The notes beneath the pieces are model-generated. The model had not been told where the DNA came from. It worked only from the letters and a program-made list of their open reading frames with translations, and did no database searches. Of a DNA stretch of 64,000 bases, positions 10,348-21,346 are shown piece by piece (position 1 is the first letter of the stretch; every line of letters starts with the position of its first letter). The translations under genes and the position numbers were made by a program. Source of the stretch: Plicaturopsis crispa FD-325 SS-3 (lineage: Eukaryota; Basidiomycota; Agaricomycetes; Amylocorticiales; Amylocorticiaceae); NCBI GenBank assembly GCA_000827205.1, contig KN832567.1, positions 137,212 through 201,211 of the forward strand, read 5' to 3'.

Positions 10348-11530
10348 GATCAGATGAATGGAACGATGTGCAGGTTCGAGGCTGCATTAACGGGACAAAG
10401 GGCCCAAGCTGTGGAGACCTTATATGTAGTCAAAATGCGGACGGATATGCACGACAGCTAAGCTCGATCAGTATGGCGCAGTTGGGTCGGCCTATATTCA
10501 ACGTCAGAAGCGATTTGATCGCGCATGGCCCATGGAGTTCGTCTGGTCCGTACCTGCGGATCCTCGCAAAGGTCGACGATAACTTGGGAAATGTCAAGAT
10601 AGTCGACCAAGCGTTGTGGAAAGATGTACGTCGCGAGCGCTTGTGGAAAGACGTACGTCGCGAGCGCTTGTGGGACATGGAGAGGAGCCGTGTCGCTTGA
10701 TGTTGTTACGCGGAGTGCCAAAATCTCGGTGTTCGCCAATTATTCGCGAGGAGGTGCTTTCGTATACATAGCATATTTATGCGGCATAGGTACTAGAGGG
10801 AATGTAGCGAGTAAGTGTTTCAGGGTCGTTATAGGTGGTAACGTCACCCATGGGTACGATGGAGGGGAGAGTAGATCAGTGTTGCAGTATTCGGGTAAGC
10901 TCACGAGATGACGAACCGAAAAACAAGCTTGCGGCGTGGCTCGACGCTCACACTCTAATGAATGCGAGCAGGGATATACAGATCCGTGTCGAGAGACTGT
11001 AGCATGATGGCGATGCGAGATTGATAGAGAAGAGAGACAGAGAGTGTTAGGCAACTCACTAACAACGTCAAAAGCCAGCGCAGGGTGGAGTGTAGGATCC
11101 TGTTCAATACGACCGTACGATTCAACCTATTGATTGGGATTGGGGCACACGCACTAGACAGCGTCTGCCAAGCTGTGTAAGTGATGGGACAAGACGGTGG
11201 GGCCTGGAAAAAAGAGGATCGCCAACTATTCGCAGATCTGTCCATGAAGGCATGAAGGAGACACTGATGCGAGAAGAAGCCACCGCGAAGACAACCCGTC
11301 GCCGGCATAGCTCAGATCGACGCATGGTTTGCAGAATAGCGACGGCAATATCAATGTACAGCATCAAAATGCGAGTCAAGAGCTGAATGAGATACAGTCT
11401 TGCTTGGCTTCGGATTCCTTTGGGCGGCAAAAACGTTGTCAGATAGATACTAACCCGTCGAGCAGCAGCGAAACTCACTACATCTGCGATGCTTCAAATG
11501 TTTTCTGCGCAGCCAGCAAAGAGGGACAGT
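10348..11530. other. Spacer between redC and redB
   Basis: It should contain the redB promoter next to 10348. A perfect-looking two-copy 27-bp repeat lies at about 10614-10667. The part at about 11000-11480 is the homologue of the other inter-reductase spacer. On the minus strand it reads as two hydrophobic stretches (LYIDIAVAIL and LLTLLVSCLTLSVSLL) that could be a decayed small membrane-protein gene; this is a weak inference. Confidence 0.5.
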
Positions 11531-12947
11531 TCACAACCTAGCAGTCGGTGCCATCCCGGGCATTAAGCCGAGTCTCTGCCAGAACGTCACCCACGCTTCG
11601 ACATCCCTCAGGCCTATGGCAGGCGCTGCACGTAAAGACGGTGATTCCTCGACCGTGGACTCCTGAGACAACGGAGGATATGTTATCACCTCTCCCCCTC
11701 GCGCCGGCAGGACGTGGCCGAAGATACGCGCGATTTTCAGAAACTGCGACGCAAGCAGGGCCTGCGGGTGTGCGGGTGACTCGAGGGCAGCTAGCCACTC
11801 ATCCCACGAAAATATGGGGAGATCGAGTACGAGGGCAAAATGATCGATTATTGACGACCATTGCGTAGGACTGGGGTGGACGATATGGACAACGGGCTTG
11901 TCTGTCATACGCAGCTCGACGATTGCCGCTGCGGCAATTGGCGCAGTAATCCACGCAACTTCCTATATGCCCATTGCCATGTAAGTACGCAGTAAATGCA
12001 ATGGTTTGAAGCGCACTGACCCCACGAAGTCGCGGCAAAAATCCAGATGCCTGAGACAATATGAAAATAAGAGCGGGCCACTCTGACGGGATCCACACCC
12101 CTTCCGCTCCACCGCAAAGTTGTCCAACTCGCGCAACTGTAGGCCTCAGTGTTGTCTGCCTAGATGCCTTCCACAGCACTGCCTCCGCGACCCATTTTGA
12201 CTCGTAATACCCTGTTCCCATAGAGTGAGCTGGGTCGCGCAGAGGGACTTCGGACGCGAGGAGAGCATCGCTCCAGCCTATTCTTGTATCGTTAAAACCC
12301 TTTCCCATGCAGTCGTAAAATAGACTAACTGTGATAAATGCTGTCGGAAGACACAAAAACAAAACGGGGTGGACTTGAATGAGGCGACTCCAATGCGAGG
12401 TCTACGAGTGCTCGGGTCTTCCGTATCATCGGTTCTAGCGACACTAGTGAAGCGGTGAACCTGACAGGCCACACTATTGTACAACTGGTTTAGAAAAGTC
12501 GACGTTACCCGTCAGCAGGTTGCGCTTACCGTTGTGGATGATGCAAGTGACTTCCTGCGAGACCTGGTGGCGTAACTGGGGGCTAAGAGACGCAGCATCA
12601 CCCTCGACATACAACACTTTCGCAGATCCCGCTAGCGCGCTGTCGAGCCCTCTCTGACGGAACGCCTGCTTCTGCCTAGTACGGACTGAGAGACCCCCAG
12701 GTTCCCGCCGGTTCAGCGCATATATGCGCTTGACGGTGCTGTCTTTGAGAAGTAACTCGAGAATGTATGTGCCCAGCGTACCGGTGCTCCCGGTAAGAAG
12801 CACCGTTTCTGCATGCGGTGTCGACCGCATAGTCGGGTGATGAGGCATAAACGCTTGGCTGTATTTGTCAACCATCATATTGATCTCCGCAGTTTTGTCG
12901 GCATTGCAGGAAGGGGGAGGCGGGGGAGGCGCGTCAGAGTGAGACAT
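11531..12947 (-). CDS. Stand-alone thioester-reductase-like NAD(P)-binding protein, copy C
   Basis: Four exons: 12530-12947, 12330-12473, 12021-12277 and 11531-11962, giving 1251 nt (416 aa), the same length as copy B. The ATG at 12947 was preferred over an upstream extension because it matches the short N-termini of the other copies. Seen: TGSTGTLGTYIL, a VFVSSDS strand, and GYYESKW with the catalytic Tyr and Lys. The otherwise conserved HNAWP at the exon 1/2 junction reads HNVWP. It is the first gene in transcription direction; B and A follow on the same strand, each after a spacer of about 0.9-1.2 kb, so they are separate units rather than one transcript. Confidence 0.85.
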
Positions 12948-13085
12948 GGTCGGAAGAATAGAACGACGTGGAGGATTGACATTGCAGATCAATGGCGTGG
13001 CGATCTTATAGTCGGAATATGGACCTGAATGGGCACGAAAGCTAGGCTTGCTATCGCGCAGGTGCGTGCGCAGATCCAGCGCCGC

Positions 13086-13923
13086 CTACTTTTGCATCTG
13101 AAAGCAAATCAGATTGCGTGTAGAGGATGTAGAAGGGTCGAGCATCTTGCCCGTATGCGGATCCTTGCAAGATGTCCATGATAACCATGGATGCCTCATG
13201 AAAGTAGACTGAGCGTTGCAGATCAACGTAAAGACTGTCTCGGGTGTTTGAGAGACTTGAGGAGGATATGCGTCCTGAAAGGTTCTGCTCGTTGTTCGAC
13301 AGAATCGGCAGTCCGTCTGGGTATCGGGGAATGGCCGATAGGCGTACGAGACAGCTGCGGCTATCGCGCCGTGGTATCGTAGCAAATTAGACGCGAGTTC
13401 CGCATGAACGTCCAGTAGGCAAAAGCCGACCTCCCTTTCCCCGACGAGCCCTTCCCATATAACGCCCCGGATTCCATCCGCTCCGTCGTGTCTGCTCCAT
13501 GCAGTGACCCGAGTTAGCGCAGGATTGAGCACCTTTTCCACGTCGAGAAAAGAGGGTCACTGTAGCCCATTCCGCGCTCCTTGATCGAGGAAAGCTGCTA
13601 CCGTGACTCCAGTGACTTGAGGTCCGTGTAACATCTGATCAGTTTTGGGAATCCAGACACGAATAGAAAACCGTGGTCTCTATAATGCTCCGTACTATTG
13701 AGCCCTGGTGTTAAGATCAAGTATAGAGAGGACCGAGTATGTGCAAGTTGCTTACTAGATGAATTGTAGAGTGGCGTGAGTGGCAGTCGATAACACCAGT
13801 CTCGCGACTTGTCCTTCTTTTGGCCTCACAGGCTTGAATGTTATTTGGGAGTTCACCCTTACCTCTGAGTCTCTGGCGCGCTCTTGCATCACGGTACACA
13901 TCGGGCACGGGGCATGCATAGCT
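13086..13923 (-). CDS. Unrecognised multi-exon gene (5' end not resolved)
   Basis: Four minus-strand segments splice in phase with plausible introns: 13863-13923, 13602-13704, 13533-13559, and one starting near 13487 that stays open to a stop at 13086. They encode ACPVPDVYRDARARQRLRG, then YRDHGFLFVSGFPKLIRCY, then DPLFSTWKR, then GIRGVIWEGLVGEREVGFC and a longer tail. The third intron has a CTAAC branch-like sequence. I do not recognise the family. Coding status rests on phase agreement across three junctions and on a natural residue mix. The start lies upstream of 13923, and further introns near the 3' end are possible. Confidence 0.45.
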
Positions 13924-14340
13924 CTGGACACGAGTTAGCGAGAAACACTGGCAATATGATAGTAGCCGCGCGGCTGCTGCGAACCTAGAAAAACCCGCTA
14001 TGTGTTAGGATCTCTGCAGTAGTAGAGTGATTTCTGCATAGCAAACCGCACTAGTTGTTGCATGTCCAAACCATGTCGAGAAACTAGAACATGATGATGA
14101 ACAAGGATCAACTTGAAGGATCGCTGGATCTGCGTCGGAAACAAAATGAACGAACGCGACGGAAGCTCAAGACAATTCCCCCGCGAAGCCGCAAGCTCAA
14201 GTTTTGGACCACAACCTCTCATCTCACTCTTGGTCTGCTGCTCTTACAACTGAAAGTCTGCTAGATCTCCACGTTTTTGTCTATATCCTAGGCTATACGC
14301 CTGCGCCCCTCATTTCTCTCTTTTGTCTGTACATGCTATC
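13924..14340. other. Divergent upstream region
   Basis: This lies between the unrecognised minus-strand gene and the kinase gene. It probably holds the first exon(s) of the former and the promoter of the latter. A pyrimidine-rich tract (about 14300-14335) directly precedes the kinase ATG, as is common in fungal genes. Confidence 0.4.
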
Positions 14341-17300
14341 ATGCCTGCCGCTCAAGGGCACAAACATACGGGCTCCGTGACCCAGAACCACAAAGCGCAA
14401 CTCGCGAATGCATATAACGAACTAGGGAAGGAACTTTCGTCGACGAAGATCAGAGTCGTAGGAAATTACAATTTGGGAAGAGTCATTGGGGAAGGTACGT
14501 TCTTGCTAGCTCCTCGGTGTTTCGAACGTCGCCGACCTATGGGTATCCGCAAACAGGAGCGTATGGAAAGGTGCGCATGGGGACCCACCGACTCACGTCT
14601 ACCCGCGTCGCTATCAAACAAATCCCGAAAGCCATGTCCGCAACGCTCACCCGCGAAATACACCATCACCGCCAACTGCACCACCCACATGTTACACAAA
14701 TGTACGAGGTCATCGCCACCGAATCCTCCATTTGGATCGTCACAGAGCTATGTTCTGGAGGCGAGCTCTTCGACTATCTGGCAGAGAAGGGCCGCTTGAA
14801 TGAAGACGAGACGAAGATCATCTTCGGGCAACTATGCCTGGCCGTTGCCTACCTACACGAAAAGGGCGTCGTGCATCGCGACTTGAAACTAGAGAACGTG
14901 CTTCTCGACGAGCGGTGTCGTGTCAAGCTCGGAGACTTCGGGTTCACGCGAGAATTTGAGCGGGGGAACTTGATGGAGACGTTCTGCGGCACCACTGGTT
15001 ATGCGTCCCCGGAGATGCTGGAATGCAAGAAATATCTTGGTGCCGGTGAGAAATCCTACTCTTGCATTATCTCGTTTGCTAATGTATTTGGTACGTAGAG
15101 GTCGATATATGGTCTCTGGGTATCATTCTTTATTGCCTATTAACGGGAACATTACCATTCGACGACGACGACGAGGACATTATGCGTCAAAAAATCATAC
15201 AGGGTGATTTTGAAGACCCCGAATGGCTATCGCAAGGTTTGTGACACTACTGTCTAATTGTACAAACAGCACGCTGACATGACAGTACAGAATCTCGCGA
15301 TTTGATTAAAAATATACTTCAAAAAGACCCAACGAAGCGCCTCACGATATCGCAGATTCTTGCCCACCCTTGGTTCACCAGTCCCTCTCCTTCAGATCGG
15401 CCTTCTTCGTCAATGAGCAACCTGCTGCAGACGCCATCGCAACGCAACTCACGCCTGCCCTCGCCTGATCCCACTTCACTTACAGTTGCACCCGCTTCGG
15501 GAACCGACGCTTCCCCCCTCTCCGCCGTTTCCGATTTGACCTTCGTTACGGCCTCACAGTTTCCGAACTCCAATCCCTCGACGCCGGACGAGCGCGACGA
15601 CCCGTTCGAATGCGATAAATCGAGCGCAAGCGAGATCACGATGAGGAAGGCCGCCCGCGACGCAACACTGGACCGTCTCGAGCGGCCCTCGAACGAGGAA
15701 CATGAGACTCCCTCCAAAGACGTCTCGCCTGTGCGGCCACCCATGCGCAGTGACACATCCTCTTCGAGAGGGCCGCCGGCTTACCCCGTCCGCACCCCCG
15801 CACGCACGAAGCGTCGCTCCGTCTCCTCCACGCTGTCAGACCCCTCCTCTCCCAGCTTCGAGAAATTTCCGACACCATTGCCACCCCAGGATTTCTCGTC
15901 CCTGCTGAGCACACCCGCGCCCATTATCTTTTCTACGCCGCTCGAGCGGAATCTCCTCAATAGTCTTAGCGCCTTGGGATTTGACACGGGTCAGATCGTG
16001 CATTCTGTTTTGTCCGATGCATGCGATGCGGCCGGCGCTATATGGTGGATGCTCCGCCGCAAAGCCGAGAAGAAAGCCATAGACGACGGTGCAGCTGAAG
16101 GCGCTACCAATACCCCAGCTGCATCCAAGCCAAAACACTCCACACGGGGAATCGCGGTGCAGACTGACTCCGAACCCTTATCGCAAGCGCTGAGTCTACC
16201 AGAACTGTCATTCGTGCCGCCAACGCCCACCGCAGCTGCTATGGTGCGCTCCGGGACTCCGCCGACGAATAGTAAGGGTAACCTTCCCTTCTTATCGCCC
16301 TCGGCCACATCGATCGCGGATTCCGCAAGATCGAATCACTCCAGCCCGGGTGGGGGTTCCGGCGAGAAGCAGGGCTCAAAGGGCCGCCGGGAAGGGAAAG
16401 CACGATCAGGGAGTGTGAGCATCATGCAACGGGCCAATACGGCGCTGGAGGCCGTTGGTATCGTACGCAAGAAATCGTCCGAGGCCGTACGAGATGAAAA
16501 GGAGAAGGATAAAGAGCGAGAAAAGGAGAAGGCACGCGAACTGGAGAAAAAGTCATCGAGTGGAGAAGATGCCCGGTCCTCTCATGGCAGCGGCGGTCCC
16601 TCATCGAGACTTGCCAAGTCTCCTCCGCCTCTCAAACCCTTTCCTTCTACCCCATCGGCCTCTCCTGAGCTCAAGCATCCACAGCCTACTATAGGCTCCC
16701 CTTGGGTCGTCACAGGTGGTGCACGGAATACTTCTCCGCAGCCCGAAGTACCGACACCATCTAGCTCGCCTGGCGACACCCTCACCTCATTGCCTAACTT
16801 CTCGAAGAATGGCAACAAACTTCCACCCCACCGAAACCGAGCTAGTTTGCTGACCGCATTCCGGCTGTGGTTCAACGAGGACCGCAAGGGCAAGCGCAAG
16901 GATCCAGGCCCCTCACCTTCCAAAGGAGGCCCACGCGGTATGATGCATGGCCGCTCGGGAGTAGAGCGCGGGACGTCGAAGCGGCGGCCAAGTACGAGTG
17001 CTACCACGGGCCCGTCGCGGAAAGCCATCCGCACGAAGAGAACATCTGCGTCCTCGCGGCGTTCAAGCAGTGTCAACTCGAGGAGATCGTCAGGCACCTC
17101 TGGTGCACTGGTCGTCTTGGACTCCCCCACGTATATGATCGACCAGGTGCCGAGACGCTCAGTCGGGAGCCATACCCCCAACTCCGAGCGTGGTGAGTAC
17201 CCTTCGCGGCCCTCGTCCGTTCGCAGTTTCTCGATGCACCGCCACCGAAAGTCACCCTCTGCTAGCTCAGCGGGATCTGCCCATTTCCGCACGGCGTCGC

Positions 17301-18172
17301 CGCTGCAAAAATACCATCGGCGGGGAGGCTCGGGGTCGTCGACACGGGTGGTCCGCCAGATGCAGCACTCGCAAAGCTCGTCGACTCGCCCGTCTCACGT
17401 GCGAAGCAATTCAGCAGCCTCGTCGATACAGTCGATGGCCTCATCACGGCCGGCGTCTTTCTACGAGCCTTCGGAGAGCGATGGGCAGCGAACTAGCTCG
17501 CCATTCAAGGCTCACTCCCGATCATCGGTGGACGATGGACCACGCCGTACAAGTGCCAGCGGCAACACCACTTTCGTCGCACAGAAACGACAAACTCCCT
17601 TCGTCAGCCCGCTTTTCGGGAACTCCGTGGGCAGGTCGAGCTGGAAGAAATCCTGGGGGCTGGAGCCGCCTGGCTGGCAATCCCGATCCGCCCACCTTCC
17701 CATCGAGGTGCTCGCCATCTCTCCTGCTATGGACAGCGCCGGGGGCATACGCGACGTCTTCTCTGGCCGGCATTCCCTTGGCGACGAAAGCGACTGGGTT
17801 GATGAAGACGACGACATACCTGCCTTTGCCGGTGGTCTGGGCCAAACACCTACCTCAGCGACATCTTTTGCGCACAATATACCCGACGCCCCGCCATTAA
17901 CCCTGTCTACCCCTCCCGCCAGAGGACAAGGCTCGCGTTCGGCGAAACGCGCCGCCAGAAATACTGGACTGGGTGCGGCAGGGCCCTCTAGCGCACAGGC
18001 CAGACAGAAGCCGGGACATTCTCCTGTCGGGAGGACATCTCCGGTCCAAGCGGAGGCCCCTCATGAATCAGAGACTAGAGGAGGGGGGAGGCGACAACTT
18101 CCCACAGGCCGTTCAGGCCCCGCCTTTCGCGCGTTAGCAATCCAAGAAGAGGACGAAGGGGAAGAAGAATGA
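14341..18172 (+). CDS. Ser/Thr protein kinase, CAMK-like group, with UBA-like segment
   Basis: Four exons: 14341-14494, 14557-15045, 15099-15236 and 15291-18172, giving 3663 nt (1220 aa). The kinase domain (about residues 38-290) has GEGAYGKV (Gly loop), VAIKQI (Lys), HRDLKLEN, DFGF and a CGTTGYASPE activation segment, then VDIWSLGIILYCLLTGTLPF. All catalytic residues are present. At about residues 478-520, LNSLSALGFDTGQIVHSVL followed by GAIWWMLRRKAEKK resembles a UBA-type three-helix motif, as seen in AMPK-related kinases. The rest is a long Ser/Pro-rich disordered tail with basic and phosphosite-like patches. The closest guess is a Kin4/Nim1-related regulator, but the subfamily is not certain. 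ATG at 14341 is used; the open frame upstream has only TTG. Confidence 0.88.
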
Positions 18173-18506
18173 TTTTTATGACAGACTTCGCTGTTACTGT
18201 TCTCGCTCGCGGCTCTCCCTTTCGCTCTGATTTATGACACTTCTCGTCTGGTACTTAGCTATGTTACATGCCCCCCTACATATTGATTATATACATGGTA
18301 GGATTCTACATCTCTCACTCTCCCTTTGGACACTGCAATACCCTACACTTATCTTCTCGCATTTCTACTCGTTTTTCGCTCGCGCTATCATTTATGACGG
18401 TTCCGGAGAATGATATTTGGATTTCCCTATTAGCAGCCCACTTGTAATTCTATCGTACATAGCTGAAACCTGAAGTTGAGGACAAAACAGTATCTATAAG
18501 TAAGTG
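18173..18506. other. Convergent 3' regions
   Basis: T-rich trailer sequence of the kinase gene and the end of the minus-strand ubiquitin-like gene. No gene seen. Confidence 0.5.
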
Positions 18507-19990
18507 TCATTGCACAGCGATCGGAAGGGATATCGGTTTGAATGCAGCAGTCCCAGCGCCTTAATCGTTTCCCACCTTCCCCTCTTCGACCTTATGAACA
18601 GGGCATACTCACGCGCCACCACCGAGATGATCCTACACATATACAAGGTTGAATTTGCACCAATGCCGACACTTTCAAGGGTCTGACCGTCGCGCAAGCG
18701 CCCCGCGTCGTAGAAGAGCCAGACATCTGCCAGCGAGATACGCGCTTGGATACGAATGAACAGTTTTACAAACTGCACGGTGCAGCCGAAGTCGTCGATG
18801 GGAATAGCGAGGGGGCGAGGATCATTTGGGAGGACGACGTAGATGTGGGCAGCGGACATGCGCGGGGAACAGACCGCAATCGAGGTGTCTAGTGAACTAT
18901 GATGTCAGACAAAGTGTACCCAAAGACGTGGTGACGAGCATATGCTCACGGATATGCACATGGTGTTTGAGGGAATCCATGTCCCCAGTTGTATCATCCT
19001 CGTCAGCGTAGGTGCTAATTTCCTGCACCTCGGAAGAGTGCGAGCTCGCATTCGAGCCATCATCGTCACGGTCGGGCTGCTGAGAGATAATATAGCCGTC
19101 GGCATCATATTCATTGTGCTGGCCACTGACTGCAAGCTCATCGGCCTCGACTATATCATCCATAGCGGAAGAGATGGGAACTTCGTAGTCAGGGGAATCG
19201 TAAGCGCCATGTCTCTCGAGGAACGAGGCGCTCAGCGCATGGGGCTGGTTGCTGAAGGACTGCTTGGTGTCTTCTTCATAGTCGGACTGCCGTTGTGTAG
19301 CTTCGCGTGGGGGAGTGCCGTGCGTAGCGATGTTGTCCGGCAGCACGACCTCAACCATTGTGACCAATGGAATCAACGAGCGCCACGACGTGGTTGTTAT
19401 TTCCCAAGGACCGGTGAACTCTGAATAATTCAGTTCCACGATGACGCGTATCTCATGTCGCTCAACCTGTTCGGTCTCGGTGGGGAATATCGCCTGGATT
19501 TGATCAAGCACGCCCTGTCACAAGAACAGAGACGGGGTCAAACTAGAGTACAGACGCATGAGCTCTTTGTTGTGCTTACTTCGTACGAGGAAGGGCGCAT
19601 TATGGCAACTCGGCGGTCACCCAATCGAAGGCCTAGGAGCTTCGGGGACATGAACAATGGTGTCACGGCTTTCACCCAAAATTGAGTGATGGCATGTAGC
19701 AGAAATTGGAGGATGGCACACATGGCACTGTGGAAGGATGTAAAGACGGAGAGGTATGCACACTGACATCGTAGTGATCACATATATATGCCGCGTCTGA
19801 AATAAAGGAGAAGTTGTCAGTACTAATGAGTGTTGTTTCGCTTGTCAGTTTCAAAGGGATCCTTGTGTACTTGATCGAGAGTGGCAGAGCGTCGAGCGAT
19901 TTCGGATATTTGGTTCCGTTGCGGTTCCGCGTCCAAGCGGTACTCCCACGTGGCGAGGCAAGAACAAGGCACGCTGCTATGGGTGGTTCG
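18507..19990 (-). CDS. Protein with ubiquitin-like folds (5' end approximate)
   Basis: Minus-strand exons that join in phase: upstream exon(s) near 19868-19990, a possible 15-nt exon near 19790, 19580 to about 19765, 18950-19514, 18613-18888 and 18507-18559. The last two carry a ubiquitin-fold-like stretch: IYVVLPNDPRPLAIPIDDF, later LRDGQTLESVGIGANSTLYM. The latter matches the 'L.DG.TL...I...STL' end of ubiquitin. The earlier exons (LRLGDRRVAIMRPSSY, then TTTSWRSLIPLVTMVEVVL) resemble the ubiquitin-like domain found in many Agaricomycete proteins of unknown role, with Trp-x-x-x-(I/V)-x-P-x-x-x-V-x-(M/V). Between them is an acidic linker. The start codon was not found; exons farther upstream are likely. 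Confidence 0.55.
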
Positions 19991-20388
19991 ATATCGCTGA
20001 GACCGTCGATAGACGCCCTTGTTCCCTGAGCTGTCTCTTTTTCACCGACCGGTGCTGCTTTCCTACCTGTTTATCACCCCACACAGCGAGCTGGCACCTC
20101 AGCAGGAGCAACCGCTCAACTGCTATGCCGCGCTCGCCATACATCCCACAGCACATATGGCGCTCCGAAATCTGCTACCGTGGCGTTCTGGAGTGCGATA
20201 GGATGACACGTCCGGCCGTTTGTCGAGAGGCATTCTTTACCGGTTGACGTGCAGCGTATGACTCTCGAGGAGACTGCTAAACGGACATGTCAAGGTTGAC
20301 GGCGCTGTAGCCGGGCTGCAGCTGTCCGTCTCTCGACGCCACGAATAGTGAGCGGTATGCAAGGGTTCTTTATTCTGGATTACCCATG

Positions 20389-20605
20389 TTAATAATGCCC
20401 GAAAAAACTGCTCCAGAGATTTACGTGCGAATCGGAGGAATACCAACATGACGCGCCATGGCGATCCTCGTCATTAAGCTGCGCCGCGTCGAGTATATCC
20501 TGGATGAAGCTATGCACGCGCCCCTCAGAGGAGCATGTCGTGCGAATCTTCATGAAATGGTCTTCGAGCACCAGTAAGCCTGCCGTCCTGATGTCTGCGA
20601 GCTTC
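20389..20605 (-). CDS. Exon-like stretch, possibly upstream part of the ubiquitin-like gene
   Basis: A CTAG acceptor near 20605 opens a helical, natural-looking frame (KLADIRTAGLLVLEDHFMKI, then VHSFIQDILDAAQLNDEDRH). Orientation agrees with the gene at 18507-19990, whose start is missing, so these may be its N-terminal exons. The joining exons were not resolved. Confidence 0.3.
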
Positions 20606-21346
20606 GCTGAAGATTCCTAGTACTAGATGTAAAAGTCAATAATAGTCATTCTTGCACAATTTGAGATGCACGCACGTCGTCCCCAGTGTGATACAATCCA
20701 AGCGGATTCCTTTGGCAGCGCATTCCCGTTGTTTTATTAGTGAATGCACCGCAAGCACCAATGTTCAATGGACGCTTAGGCTGTCTCGCTTTGGCCTGGA
20801 CATTGCAAGTGCGTGCTTGGGTCGAACATCATATATAGCGCTGGAAGATATGTGCGTGCGTCGTCCAAAGCGTCAAGCTCTATGAAAGCTAAAAGAGAGA
20901 ACATATGTAGTGGCAATATAAAGCGAAGACCATCCAGTAACGCGTGCAAAGGTGAGGCCACCCATTGTATAGCGTTCTCGTGTCTGGCAGCATACTGAGG
21001 TGCTTGCTTTTTGCAGATACAGGGCTCCAAAACAACTGCACTGGACTCTGCATCTGCGCGACATCGAGCTTTTGCATCGGGGGCTTATGGATACCCGATG
21101 GAAGAGGACGATGTCGAGGCGAAGCAACCAGTATATGCAGACAATGGCCGGACGCGGCATCGCGAAACCTTTCAGTGGATTGAAATTCCGCGCGTGCTGG
21201 ACTCCAAAATCGGCGCGTCAACACGGTTCAACACTCTCTTCAACACGCTCTACAACGACTGTAATTTCTGGTTCACCTTTACGACTGTAATTCACCTGCA
21301 TCTCTTGTCTCCATATAACCCCTCGCTTGGGCACTCACCTTTCATC
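20606..21346. other. Intergenic, upstream of the zinc-finger gene
   Basis: Several short overlapping frames on both strands (20776-21290) look like chance. CT-rich sequence at about 21295-21346 precedes the zinc-finger ATG. Confidence 0.45.
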
